A stretch of DNA of 64,000 nucleotides, taken from NCBI RefSeq assembly GCF_000332135.1, contig NZ_KB235896.1, forward strand, positions 2,677,403 through 2,741,402, written 5' to 3'. How positions within the stretch are numbered: the first letter of the stretch is position 1; each line of letters starts with the position of its first letter. Below, one piece after another: positions 9,018 through 17,281 of the stretch. This DNA is from Anabaena sp. PCC 7108 (GTDB lineage Bacteria; Cyanobacteriota; Cyanobacteriia; Cyanobacteriales; Nostocaceae). A program made the position numbers and the translations under genes. Under the pieces are notes generated by a model that was not told where the DNA came from, did not search any database, and saw only the letters and a list, made by a program, of their open reading frames with translations.

Positions 9018-10643
9018 TCAAGTATCCTCATTATGATTTTCTCGAAGTGGTAATGTAAAGAAAAATGTACTACCTTGGCCTAATTTGCTCTCTGCCCAAA
9101 TCTGCCCTTCATGTTGTTGAATAATATTCCGACAAATTGACAAACCCAAACCTGTACCACCTTTTGCTCTGGAATCGCTAGAATCAACTTGCTGAAACCA
9201 ACCAAAAATAGTTTCTAATTTATCTGCTGGAATTCCTTCTCCTTGGTCTTGTACCTGAAACATTACATAGGGTGGACATAGAACATTGAGTAAAGAATTA
9301 TTAGTTAAATGAGCAAATATTTGTGCTTGATTTTCCTGGCTATCAACCAAGATATTACTAACAGTAATAGTAGTATAAGGTGCAGAAAACTTGATGGCAT
9401 TACTCAACAGATTTGTTAAAGTTTGAATAATAGCGTCAGGATTAACCCAAATTTTGATTGAGACAGGATTTATATTGAAATTTATGTGATTTTTTTCTGC
9501 TTCTGGTTGCATTAGATTGACAGAATCTATAATTAATTCAGCTGCATCACAGCTTTGTTTTACAAGAATTGTATTACCAGACTCCAATTTCTGTAACGCT
9601 AGAATATCATTCACTAACCTAACTAAACGCGCTGTTTGAGCAGCAGCAATATTAATCATTTGGCTACGCTTATCAGGATTGTTATCATAAACTTTACCTG
9701 CTAATAATCCTAAAGCACCATTTATTGCTGTTAATGGAGTACGCAATTCATGACTAGCAATAGAGATAAAATCTTTTTTCATTTGCTCGACTGCACGAAT
9801 TTCGGTTATATCTTCGACAATTCCGATATAACCACTCATTTTCTCCTGTTCTATAAACATTGGGGCTAAATGAATTCGTGCATAATGGATTTGATTATCT
9901 TGATGAAAATATCTCACTTCATGACAAAAATCTAATTCACAAAAATCTGTCGGTGAATTATTTAAAATCATCAACCATTCTTTTAATATCTTCTCTCGGT
10001 CATCAGCATGGATAAAATCTAACCAATTTTGTCCTGTCATTTCTGCTATAGTTAGTCCAGAAAAATTTTGATAATAAGGATTAACATAAATAATTTTTCC
10101 CTCTTTATCAGTCAAAAATACACCTATAGGTAAACATTCCGTGAGTGAGCGAAACTTGATTTCACTGTTCTTTAAGTCTGTTTCTTTTTGCTTTTGTTGG
10201 GTAATATCATTATTCATTTCTAGGATTTTAACAGGTTTACCAGACTCGTCTTTTTGTAGTACCCAACGACTGGAAACCGTTACAGAAGTGCCATTTTTAT
10301 CACTATGAATTAACTCTCCTTCCCAATATCCTGATTTTAGAACTTGAGCTTTAATTTCAGATAATGGCTGCGGAAAGTGGGTTTTAAAAAGTTTGTGAGA
10401 TACTTTTCCTATAGCTTCGGCTTTTGTCCAACCATACATCTTCTCTCCTCCTTTATTCCAAAAGGTAATAACTGAGGAATTGATATCTTTGGTCAAGATT
10501 GTATCATGAGCCAAATCCAAAAGTTGAGATTGTTCCAAAAGCTTTTGTTGCTTTTTCTCTATCTCATCTAAGCTAATCAGTAGATGTTTATTGAGTTCAG
10601 TTAGTTCAGCAGTGCGTTGTGCAACTCGTATTTCTAATTCCAA
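9018..10643 (-). CDS. PAS-PAS histidine kinase, C-terminal part of a gene split by TGA
   Basis: Open frame of 541 residues from a TTG at 10643. It has a coiled coil starting ELEIRVAQRTAEL, PAS 1 (about 35-155), PAS 2 (about 160-285, ending EDITEIRAVEQ), HisKA with IASHELRTPLTAINGA, and HATPase with GEGIPAD and GTGLGLSICR. The same frame continues upstream without a shift through the TGA at 10737-10739 into the 10737-11615 ORF, so this is the C-terminal two thirds of one ancestral kinase of about 865 codons. No good ribosome site precedes the TTG. If translated it would lack the N-terminal sensor. It would pair with the receiver that follows. Confidence 0.8.
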   Translation of the reverse strand: MELEIRVAQRTAELTELNKHLLISLDEIEKKQQKLLEQSQLLDLAHDTILTKDINSSVITFWNKGGEKMYGWTKAEAIGKVSHKLFKTHFPQPLSEIKAQVLKSGYWEGELIHSDKNGTSVTVSSRWVLQKDESGKPVKILEMNNDITQQKQKETDLKNSEIKFRSLTECLPIGVFLTDKEGKIIYVNPYYQNFSGLTIAEMTGQNWLDFIHADDREKILKEWLMILNNSPTDFCELDFCHEVRYFHQDNQIHYARIHLAPMFIEQEKMSGYIGIVEDITEIRAVEQMKKDFISIASHELRTPLTAINGALGLLAGKVYDNNPDKRSQMINIAAAQTARLVRLVNDILALQKLESGNTILVKQSCDAAELIIDSVNLMQPEAEKNHINFNINPVSIKIWVNPDAIIQTLTNLLSNAIKFSAPYTTITVSNILVDSQENQAQIFAHLTNNSLLNVLCPPYVMFQVQDQGEGIPADKLETIFGWFQQVDSSDSRAKGGTGLGLSICRNIIQQHEGQIWAESKLGQGSTFFFTLPLRENHNEDT

Positions 10644-10736
10644 CTTGGCCTGGTGTATTTCTGCTTCTTGGCGTTTGCGTTCTGTAATATCTGTAAGGTT
10701 GACAATTGCGCCAATAATTTCTCCAATTGAGTTTAC

Positions 10737-10739
10737 TCA
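10737..10739 (-). other. In-frame nonsense codon (TGA) interrupting the kinase gene
   Basis: On the minus strand the frame reads ...FLNARP-TGA-VNSIGEIIG... and goes on with a normal PAC end (NLTDITERKRQEAE). Both sides are in the same frame, and 93 bases (31 codons) separate the TGA from the TTG counted as the next start. One substitution (for example CGA to TGA) explains it. Either the gene is recently inactivated in this strain, or it is a sequencing error, or the stop is read through. Confidence 0.85.
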
Positions 10740-11615
10740 AGGACGAGCATTGAGAAATAAATCAAATTGCTGACCGTCAGGACGTTGAAAATAAACTTCT
10801 ACTCCATTATAAATCTGACCCTGTAAAACTGTACTGATATAAAAGCGATGTTCGACCATTATATCTGGAACATAATTTGGCAGTGATTGGATAATGTTAG
10901 TTATAATATTTGGATCTAAATGAGAGAAAAATAAGGATATTAAATTATCAAAATTTTGCCAAAGAGGATTTGTTCCACATAAAGTATTAAAAACTTGACT
11001 AGCACGAATAATCTTCCCAGTTTCGTCACAAACTACTATAGATTCACCCACTTGTTCTAAAATTGATCTAGCAAATCTCTCTGAAGCTATAATTTGTTCA
11101 TTTTGGTGTTTTTCAGTTAAATCAGTCACAATCAAGCAAGTAATCTCATAACTATTAATATTCAAGCTATTGGCATTAATGTAAACAGATATTTCTTGTT
11201 GATTAATATTGATGAGCGAGAATTCACCTGCTGCTACCAAATCTTGCTTTTTTATTTTCATCAAAGCTTGAAGTTTATCAACATCTTGCTCTAAAATAAA
11301 TTCTTGAAATTTAGAACCGATAATCTTTGCTAAAGAAATCTGAACTAAATTAGCAAATGCTTGATTAGCATATAAAATTCCTCCCTCTGATGTGACAATA
11401 ACTGCTCCTTCAGACATCTGCTCAATTAGCAAACGATAAGTGTAATCTCCACTTTGGAGCGTAAATACTTTCTCACCTTCTGGAGTAGCAATCACAAAAG
11501 CGTCAACTCCACCTTGATGTATTGCTTCTAATGTATCTTCAGCTGTTTTTAACCTTGTTTGCAGGACTTGAATTTCTTGTAATAATTCTTCGTTTGCATA
11601 ATTATCTAAATTCAT
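10737..11615 (-). CDS. PAS sensor N-terminal part of the split histidine kinase
   Basis: 292 residues before the premature TGA. It begins with a coiled coil (LLQEIQVLQTRLKTAEDTLE) followed by two PAS-like domains, one near residues 60-165 and one near 175-290 (ARSILEQVGESIVVCDETGK). The frame then runs on, beyond the stop, into the PAS-HisKA-HATPase half at 9018. It lies about 90 bases downstream of the second kaiB-like gene and belongs to the kai-like cluster. Alone it has no catalytic domain. Confidence 0.75.
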   Translation of the reverse strand: MNLDNYANEELLQEIQVLQTRLKTAEDTLEAIHQGGVDAFVIATPEGEKVFTLQSGDYTYRLLIEQMSEGAVIVTSEGGILYANQAFANLVQISLAKIIGSKFQEFILEQDVDKLQALMKIKKQDLVAAGEFSLININQQEISVYINANSLNINSYEITCLIVTDLTEKHQNEQIIASERFARSILEQVGESIVVCDETGKIIRASQVFNTLCGTNPLWQNFDNLISLFFSHLDPNIITNIIQSLPNYVPDIMVEHRFYISTVLQGQIYNGVEVYFQRPDGQQFDLFLNARP

Positions 11616-11708
11616 TTTTTAATTTTCCTTTTCATCTGATATGCAGGAAATTGAGGCGACAAAAGGTATAAGATGATAACAAAGTGATATATCAAAAGAT
11701 TTTCAAAC

Positions 11709-12068
11709 CTATTCCCTGTTATCGGGTGCAATATTTAAACCTACAAGCACATTGACAGTATTCGATAAATCACCAATTATTTTTTTTACTGGTAGAGGTA
11801 ATTCTTTCACTAATGTGGGTACAGCGAATACATTTTCTACCAAAACTAAGCCAGGTTGTTGATAAATGTCAATTACTTCCAACTGATACTGACCAGGTAA
11901 ATGTTCTTCACATATCTGTTTGATATTTTGTAAAGCCCTCAGAGAATTATAATTAGCACCTGCCACATAAAGTCGTAAACAAAAAATTGGGTTTTCTGCT
12001 TTTGTAATTAGTTGTTTAAAGTCAGCACTTAAATCTTTTATATCTTCTTGTTCATTTTGAGTATTCAT
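11709..12068 (-). CDS. KaiB-family protein (second copy)
   Basis: 119 residues. After a 28-residue leader the KaiB signature appears: LRLYVAGANYNSLRALQNI, a central VIDIYQQP, then VFAVPTLVKELPLPVKKIIG and DLSNTVNVLVGL. True KaiB is about 100 residues with a thioredoxin-like fold; the N-terminal extension here is unusual. It is a paralogue of the neighbouring gene 12162-12470. It probably acts by binding the KaiC-like ATPase encoded first in the cluster, or the adjacent kinase (KaiB/SasA-type sensor competition is established for the circadian system; its use here is inference). Confidence 0.85.
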   Translation of the reverse strand: MNTQNEQEDIKDLSADFKQLITKAENPIFCLRLYVAGANYNSLRALQNIKQICEEHLPGQYQLEVIDIYQQPGLVLVENVFAVPTLVKELPLPVKKIIGDLSNTVNVLVGLNIAPDNRE

Positions 12069-12161
12069 AACTTATTCCCCCCAAATGATGAATATCATAT
12101 AAAAATCGGGTGTGGTTTCTAATCTAGCCCTGTAGTGTCAGCCATAATTACTAAATAATTA

Positions 12162-12470
12162 CTAATTTATAACTGGCTTGATTTCTAAACCGACTAATAC
12201 TTTTTCTTTGTCAGATAAATCACCAATAATTTGCTTGAGAGGAACCGGTAGCTGACGGATTAAAGTGGGAATAGCAAATATGTTATATTCTCGTGCTAGA
12301 TGAGGATGTTGCAGTAGATCCACCACTTCAATTTGATATTTACCATAAAGATTTTGCTCACATATTTTTGTTAAATTGGCAAATGCAGCCACAGATTTTG
12401 GTGTTTGTCCAGCTACATATAGCCGTAACTTCCATATCCTTGATTCGTTTACTGTATTGTGTTCTTGCAT
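12162..12470 (-). CDS. KaiB-family protein (first copy)
   Basis: 102 residues, the standard KaiB length: [30 protein letters not shown], then [20 protein letters not shown] and [14 protein letters not shown]. It follows the kaiC-like gene on the same strand after about 230 bases, giving a kaiC > kaiB order, the reverse of canonical kaiABC. There is no kaiA in the window, so this is probably one of the accessory KaiB/KaiC sets and not the main clock. Confidence 0.88.
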   Translation of the reverse strand: MQEHNTVNESRIWKLRLYVAGQTPKSVAAFANLTKICEQNLYGKYQIEVVDLLQHPHLAREYNIFAIPTLIRQLPVPLKQIIGDLSDKEKVLVGLEIKPVIN

Positions 12471-12697
12471 AAAAGAATTTCCTGAGATTTTTTATGATGA
12501 CAGTGGAGGAAGAATCTCATACTCATCTTCGCTCTTAAAATTAAATAATTTAGGTTTTGCTGAGAAAGTATTTCCGTTAGGGGATAGGAGTCGGGAGGAA
12601 GTAGGAATTTTTGAGCAAATGTGAGTATTTATTAGCTAATGTTAATTAGCCCCAGAATAGAGTCAAATTTTTTCTGTAACAAAAGGGAAAAAACGAG

Positions 12698-14404
12698 CTA
12701 ATCGGCTTTTCTTAATTGAGCTAGTTTTTGGCTATATTGCCTTAAATTCTGACTATTAATAGTGTCTTGTTCTATAAGAATGCGAAATTCTTCCTGTTCT
12801 GCTGCTAATTCTGCCTGTAATGCAGAAATCTGCGTGGAAACTAACTTTTCTTTGTATTCTAATTCTCGTCTTGTTTGCTCTAATAATCGTTGGCGTTGAT
12901 TGGCTGCTAATTGTTCTTGTGCTTCTTGAATAATTCTAGCACTACCAGTTAAAACATTTCCTTGCCCTAAAGATACATCTAGCAGTTCCACACCTTGTTT
13001 AGTTATTAAAAATTCTCGTACTTGGTTAGAGTGTTCCATACCGCGAGATTTGAGAAGATACAAGAGTCGGTTACGTTCTCCGTTGGTTTCTAAAGTGCGT
13101 AGGTCAATCCAAGTATCCATGAGGGAGGAAACTCCTATTTCTGTCTGATAAATTTGGCCATTACCTGGATTCAGGTTAGTTAGTAAAACTGTTATTTGTT
13201 GCGATTTGAGAAAATCAATCAAACGCATAAAAAACATCTTAGTTTGATTGAGTGTACCGCTTAATATCATGTTACTCATGGGATCTATTACCACGGTAGA
13301 AGGTTTAAATTTCTGTATCCAGTGGTGTAAATTCACTAGGTGCATTTCTAACCCATTGGCAGTAGGACGAAATGCCTGAAAATTGAGTAACCCCTGTTGT
13401 ACATAAGGCTCTAAATCTAAGCCAATTGAGCGCATATTTCTCATAATTTGTTGGGGTGCTTCTTCTAAAGCTATGTACAGACACCTTTCTCTTTGACGAC
13501 AGGTTTCCACAGCAAAATAGCAAGCTATAGTGCTTTTACCAGTTCCTGCTGTACCTGTAACTAAAATGCTGCTACCCCGGAAGAATCCTTTGCCCCCCAG
13601 CATGGTATCTAAACGCGGGATACCAGAGGAAATACGTTCTGTTGTTACCTGATGTTCTAAGCCAACGGAGGTAATAGGTAAGACAGAAATGCCATCATCA
13701 GTGATTAAGAAGGGATATTCGTTAGAACCATGTCGTGAACCTCGATATTTAATAATTTGTAGTCGTCGTGTAGCTAGTTCTTCATAAATTCGTTGGTCTA
13801 ATTTAATTACGCAGTCAGAAACATATTCTTCTAAACCTTGGCGTGTTAGGGTCTTGTCCCCCTGTTCTCCAGTGATAATCGCAGTTAAGCCTTTTTGTTT
13901 GAGCCAGTTAAATAAACGACGTAATTCAGTACGGATAACAGCCGCGTTGCTTAAACCGACAAATAAGGTTTCGATAGTATCTAATACTATTCGTTTGGCT
14001 TTGATTTCATCTACCATTAGACCGATGCGAAGAAATAAACCTTCTAAATCATAGCTACCTGCTTCGATAATTTCTTGGGGGTCGATCTGGATGTGGTCAA
14101 TAGCTAATTGTTTGTTAACAATTAACTCTTCTAAATCCCACCCCAAAGAGGTAACATTTTGTATGAGTTCTTCGGGGTTTTCTTCAAAACAAATGAATAC
14201 TCCTGGTTCTGCATACTCGGTTATACCACGGAGTAAAAATTCTATTCCCATTAAGGTTTTACCGCAGCCAGCAGCACCACAAACTAATGTGGGACGACCT
14301 TGAGGTAGTCCACCACCAGTAATTTCGTCTAAGCCTTGAATGCCAGTTGGCGATTTAGGCAAAGATTTTTTATTACTTTTTGTAGGTGTATTTTGTCTAA
14401 CCAT
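12698..14404 (-). CDS. KaiC-like RecA-superfamily ATPase/autokinase
   Basis: 568 residues with the double KaiC domain. CI: Walker A GAAGCGKT at 43-50 and catalytic Glu pair E74-E75. CII: Walker A GTAGTGKS at 284-291 and E314-E315. The phosphorylation segment aligns as QTEIGVSSLMDTW, so S426-S427 stand where canonical KaiC has Ser431-Thr432, and T421 where it has Thr426. Hence autophosphorylation is plausible. Beyond residue 490 there is an extra 75-residue Gln/Glu-rich coiled-coil tail, absent from the 519-residue clock KaiC. It is the first gene of the cluster with two KaiB-like proteins, a PAS kinase and a receiver. It is probably an accessory KaiC used as a signalling timer or switch. Confidence 0.88.
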   Translation of the reverse strand: MVRQNTPTKSNKKSLPKSPTGIQGLDEITGGGLPQGRPTLVCGAAGCGKTLMGIEFLLRGITEYAEPGVFICFEENPEELIQNVTSLGWDLEELIVNKQLAIDHIQIDPQEIIEAGSYDLEGLFLRIGLMVDEIKAKRIVLDTIETLFVGLSNAAVIRTELRRLFNWLKQKGLTAIITGEQGDKTLTRQGLEEYVSDCVIKLDQRIYEELATRRLQIIKYRGSRHGSNEYPFLITDDGISVLPITSVGLEHQVTTERISSGIPRLDTMLGGKGFFRGSSILVTGTAGTGKSTIACYFAVETCRQRERCLYIALEEAPQQIMRNMRSIGLDLEPYVQQGLLNFQAFRPTANGLEMHLVNLHHWIQKFKPSTVVIDPMSNMILSGTLNQTKMFFMRLIDFLKSQQITVLLTNLNPGNGQIYQTEIGVSSLMDTWIDLRTLETNGERNRLLYLLKSRGMEHSNQVREFLITKQGVELLDVSLGQGNVLTGSARIIQEAQEQLAANQRQRLLEQTRRELEYKEKLVSTQISALQAELAAEQEEFRILIEQDTINSQNLRQYSQKLAQLRKAD

Positions 14405-14703
14405 AATCTCTAATTAACTAAGAACAATTTACTAAGCTTTATTTCTATTCATGTTTTCTTTTTGGCTATGGTAAACAGTGCTAATCGCTAATTATGTAAT
14501 TTTCAAAACAACAGCCGAACTTCTAACTGCATTCCCTTTAAAATTTTATCTATAAATTTTAAATATTTTTTGAAGATTGAAACATGATTTAGGTATAACG
14601 AACTGCCAACTTAAAGCTTGAATTTACTACTTCTTCCTTCCTTCCTTTCTTTCTTCTGCCTTCCCCCAACCAAGATCACCAAAATCTGACAAGACCCCAT
14701 AGT

Positions 14704-14770
14704 AATACTGTTCGGTTAAGGAAAAAGAGGGGGTAGGATCAAGAGAAAATAGTTCGCGTAACTATTGCGA
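14704..14770. repeat. 67-base dispersed repeat, copy 2
   Basis: Identical to 2294-2360. It lies immediately downstream of the decayed minus-strand ORF 14793-15008, which is the position expected for an insertion-sequence terminus. Confidence 0.8.
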
Positions 14771-14792
14771 GAACCATGAAAAGTTGAGAGAC

Positions 14793-15008
14793 TTACTTTT
14801 TCTCTCTGAGACTGTTGTATAAGTCAGCCCAGTTTTGTCGGAGAGAATCAATACATGATTGTAAGTAATCAACCTGAGTCCTTCGCGCAACCGAGAGAAC
14901 CGCATCAATGTGAGCAGGACTTCCAGCTTTGCCTAAATGCTTGTATTTAGTTAACTTGCCTGGTTGAGAAGTAGGGAAAATTGGTTGAGAAGCGTGTAAC
15001 TTATAGTA
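14793..15008 (-). pseudogene. C-terminal remnant of an unidentified (possibly transposase) gene
   Basis: About 70 codons open to the TAA at 14793-14795, with protein-like sequence GKAGSPAHIDAVLSVARRTQ and SLRQNWADLYNSLREKK; an in-frame TGA lies just upstream. I do not recognise the family. A transposase is suggested only by its place directly inside the 67-base repeat that also occurs at 2294. The rest of the 14405-15489 spacer holds repeats and no other gene. Confidence 0.4.
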
Positions 15009-15021
15009 TCAATAAACCCCT

Positions 15022-15077
15022 CCCCGCAAGCGATGAGGGGGCTAAGATGTACTTCATAAGAGTGGAAACAGCTGTAT
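15022..15077. repeat. 56-base dispersed repeat, copy 1
   Basis: CCCCGCAAGCGATGAGGGG followed by GCTAAGATGTACTTCATAA and on to GCTGTAT. The second copy is at 51310-51365 and differs at only a few positions. It abuts the inverted-repeat element 15075-15414. Confidence 0.75.
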
Positions 15078-15414
15078 CATGTCCGGTTGAATACTTAGGG
15101 CTTGCTTAATAAAGCTAAAACTTAGATATATCAAGAGTTTGAAGGTTAAAAAGGTGAATCAGGTGCAAGGAATAAGCGTTGAAACTGTTCATTTGCCTAT
15201 CACTTGACCAGATTCAAGACGATTCTTCTCTTCTTCTAATTCTTCCTCCTGACTCCTGACGGATGTATTCTGACTCCTAGCCCATGACTTACGTCACGCT
15301 GCGCGAACACAGATAACTTTTATGGCTTACGCCACGCTACGCGAACAGCAAACCCTACTTATCATTTAGACTGACGCGGAGATTTTTTTGATAAGTGATT
15401 AGTCGGACATGATA
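15075..15414. mobile_element. Inverted-repeat element, family TATCATGTCCGG, copy 1
   Basis: The left end TATCATGTCCGGTTGAATAC and the right end, read on the other strand as ATCATGTCCGACTAATCACTTATCA-like sequence, are related inverted repeats. They match the shorter element at 21553-21657. There is no transposase gene inside the 340 bases. Near 15290-15350 the interior carries two copies of a short palindromic motif (cttacGCCACGCTaCGCGAAC type). Confidence 0.5.
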
Positions 15415-15489
15415 TAACTTATTAATTTTTATCGCACCGTGCAGAATTGCGGGAAACTGAGAACAGATATGTAAACAAAGGAGAACTGT

Positions 15490-15846
15490 ATGGCCTGGAT
15501 TAGCGTTCTAGCAGCTAATAAACTCGCTCCTGGTGCGAGAGAAGTTGTCAAAGTGGGTCAGCGAAAAATCTTGCTGTTAAACTACGAAAATCAGCTTTAT
15601 GCTGTAGAAAATAACTGCCCTCACTTAAAACTACCCTTGAAATCCGGGAAAATCGAAAATGGGGCGATAGTTTGCTCTTTCCATCGTAGTGCTTTTGACT
15701 TGAGTAGTGGTGAAGTACAAACCTGGTGTCCCTGGCCACCTGGAGTGGGTAAGTTGCTATCAATGGTTTCTGAAGCCAAAAGCTTACCTGTATATCCTCT
15801 GCGTGTGGAAGAAGGTAATATTTTGGTTGATGTACCAGAGGAATAA
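15490..15846 (+). CDS. Rieske [2Fe-2S] domain protein
   Basis: 118 residues. The Rieske cluster motif is complete: NCPHLKLPL (Cys-x-His) and VCSFHRSAFD (Cys-x2-His), in the usual fold length of about 100 residues. There is no signal peptide or membrane anchor, so it is a soluble Rieske-type ferredoxin that would pass electrons to an unidentified partner. The start is well supported by AAAGGAG about 6 bases before the ATG. It stands alone; the next gene (16045) is 200 bases on. Confidence 0.9.
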   Translation: MAWISVLAANKLAPGAREVVKVGQRKILLLNYENQLYAVENNCPHLKLPLKSGKIENGAIVCSFHRSAFDLSSGEVQTWCPWPPGVGKLLSMVSEAKSLPVYPLRVEEGNILVDVPEE

Positions 15847-16044
15847 TAGCTAATATCTTGTGCAGTTGAACAGAAGAAGCGGGGGGAATATCTGTCCCCA
15901 CATCCCCCCCCTGCATCTTTTCTTCAACTGTAGTGCGATCGCTTACGAAAAAAGTCGCCTTCAGAGAATAAATTTATAACAACTTGCCTTTTATTTGCTT
16001 CAGTAGTATAGGATGGACGGAGTGTTGCAAGGCGTGGGGCTATT

Positions 16045-16392
16045 ATGGCTCGCTATACCTGTTCATTTATTGTTTCTGTTCCCATTGAGCATCTTCAAGC
16101 CTTACTTATAGATCTACTGCAAGATTGTGACTTAGATGTTCAATACTATACAGCAGACTACATTATGGCTCGTGAAATTCCTGGTAATGTATCTTTTTCT
16201 AAATTAGTGACCATTGAAGTACTCATTGACAAATCTACTGCTACGGAAACGGAAACCCGGTTAAGTATTGTGATTAAAAATGAAGAACTACCACTCCAAT
16301 TGAATAATCATTGCCGACAAATATTTGATTTTGTCAAGCAAGCAATTGAACACAGCCGACATTGGCATCTCATTGAAAGTATTGCCGGATAA
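16045..16392 (+). CDS. Conserved hypothetical protein, 115 aa
   Basis: A small soluble alpha/beta protein that begins MARYTCSFIVSVPIEHLQAL. It has no recognisable catalytic motif, signal peptide or membrane segment. The alternation of beta-like and amphipathic stretches and the lipid-binding-like C-terminus (IFDFVKQAIEHS) give no firm family. It has normal codon use and is probably a real cyanobacterial gene. A strong hairpin at 16399-16430 follows the stop. Confidence 0.7.
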   Translation: MARYTCSFIVSVPIEHLQALLIDLLQDCDLDVQYYTADYIMAREIPGNVSFSKLVTIEVLIDKSTATETETRLSIVIKNEELPLQLNNHCRQIFDFVKQAIEHSRHWHLIESIAG

Positions 16393-16398
16393 TCATGT

Positions 16399-16430
16399 AA
16401 GTTGCTAGTAACACTAGGTACTAGCAGCTT
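16399..16430. terminator. Hairpin after the 115-aa gene, possible terminator
   Basis: AAGTTGCTAGTA pairs with TACTAGCAGCTT around an 8-base loop (one G-T pair). There is no T-run after it, so it is a weak terminator candidate or a repeat arm. Confidence 0.4.
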
Positions 16431-16439
16431 AAATTCCTG

Positions 16440-16544
16440 GGCGTTGCATAATTGCGGGATGATTTGAGAATCTGCATCAATATATAATCACCGCGTCCCC
16501 GCGTCCCCGCGTCAGCCTCAATCATCCCCTTATTCAGCAACGCC
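16440..16544. mobile_element. MITE with 8-base target duplication, copy 2 (complete)
   Basis: 105 bases with imperfect terminal repeats of about 24 bases (GGCGTTGCATAATTGCGGG at the left, ATCATCCCCTTATTCAGCAACGCC-type right end). AATTCCTG stands directly outside both ends (16432-16439 and 16545-16552), a clean 8-base target-site duplication. The interior repeats CCGCGTCC. Copy 1 is at 2197-2291. Confidence 0.85.
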
Positions 16545-16560
16545 AATTCCTGTAATGCTA

Positions 16561-17061
16561 TCAGTCCTCCATATCTTCAGTCATGCCTGGGTTTATTAAT
16601 GTAATATCATACTCACAAGCATCAGTTTGTCCGGCATTATGAGTCTTTTTTAGGACATAGTAAATAGCACGTACTTGGGGACCAAAGACAATTTCGTCTT
16701 CATTTTTTAGGTTATGGGTTGGTATTTTGCGTCCGTTAATCACTAAGCCGTTAGCACTAGGCTTGCCTTTAGGATCGCCATCTATAATCCGGTAATAATA
16801 GCTATTATTAAGATTCTTGCGTGGAAATCGGACTAATGTAGCATGGTGACGAGAGACAAACTGAGATATCAACCGGATATTGCAATTACGATCTCTACCG
16901 ATAGAGTAGACGGAATTTTCAAGAGGAAACTCCTTACGTCCTTGATCGTCTTCTAGGATCAGTAGATGGTTTTCATTAGGTTCTGCTGCCATTGACAGAT
17001 GGTTACTAAAATTTGTGGAACTGGGATACGCAAGAATTGAATGAGTATCTTTTTCTACCAT
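16561..17061 (-). CDS. FHA-domain protein
   Basis: 166 residues. A forkhead-associated domain occupies about 45-130: YSIGRDRNCNIRL with the phosphothreonine-binding Arg, SRHHATLVRF with the Ser-Arg-His core, and SANGLVINGRKI with the conserved Asn-Gly. It would bind phosphothreonine peptides of a partner protein. There is no transmembrane region. No kinase or phosphatase is adjacent. The N-terminal 40 residues are low in structure. Confidence 0.9.
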   Translation of the reverse strand: MVEKDTHSILAYPSSTNFSNHLSMAAEPNENHLLILEDDQGRKEFPLENSVYSIGRDRNCNIRLISQFVSRHHATLVRFPRKNLNNSYYYRIIDGDPKGKPSANGLVINGRKIPTHNLKNEDEIVFGPQVRAIYYVLKKTHNAGQTDACEYDITLINPGMTEDMED

Positions 17062-17281
17062 GATTTTTAGAGAAAATTATCTCATAGTAAATCTAATTAA
17101 CATCGAAATTACACATGACTAAAGTCAGGAATAGTATATTGTTTTTGCTTATATGAGTATATTGTCTCTGGGAGGACTTTAGATAAGTAGTCGGGCAAAA
17201 TTAAATTTATTTTCCTGCTGATAACTCCAGGGGTATGATCCAAAATAGGAGCTATTCAGGTTTTGCCTCCCAGTGATAATT

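Noticed and set aside
13305-14303. Several ORFs inside the kaiC-like gene
   Set aside because: Shadow frames; the KaiC frame has complete Walker motifs.
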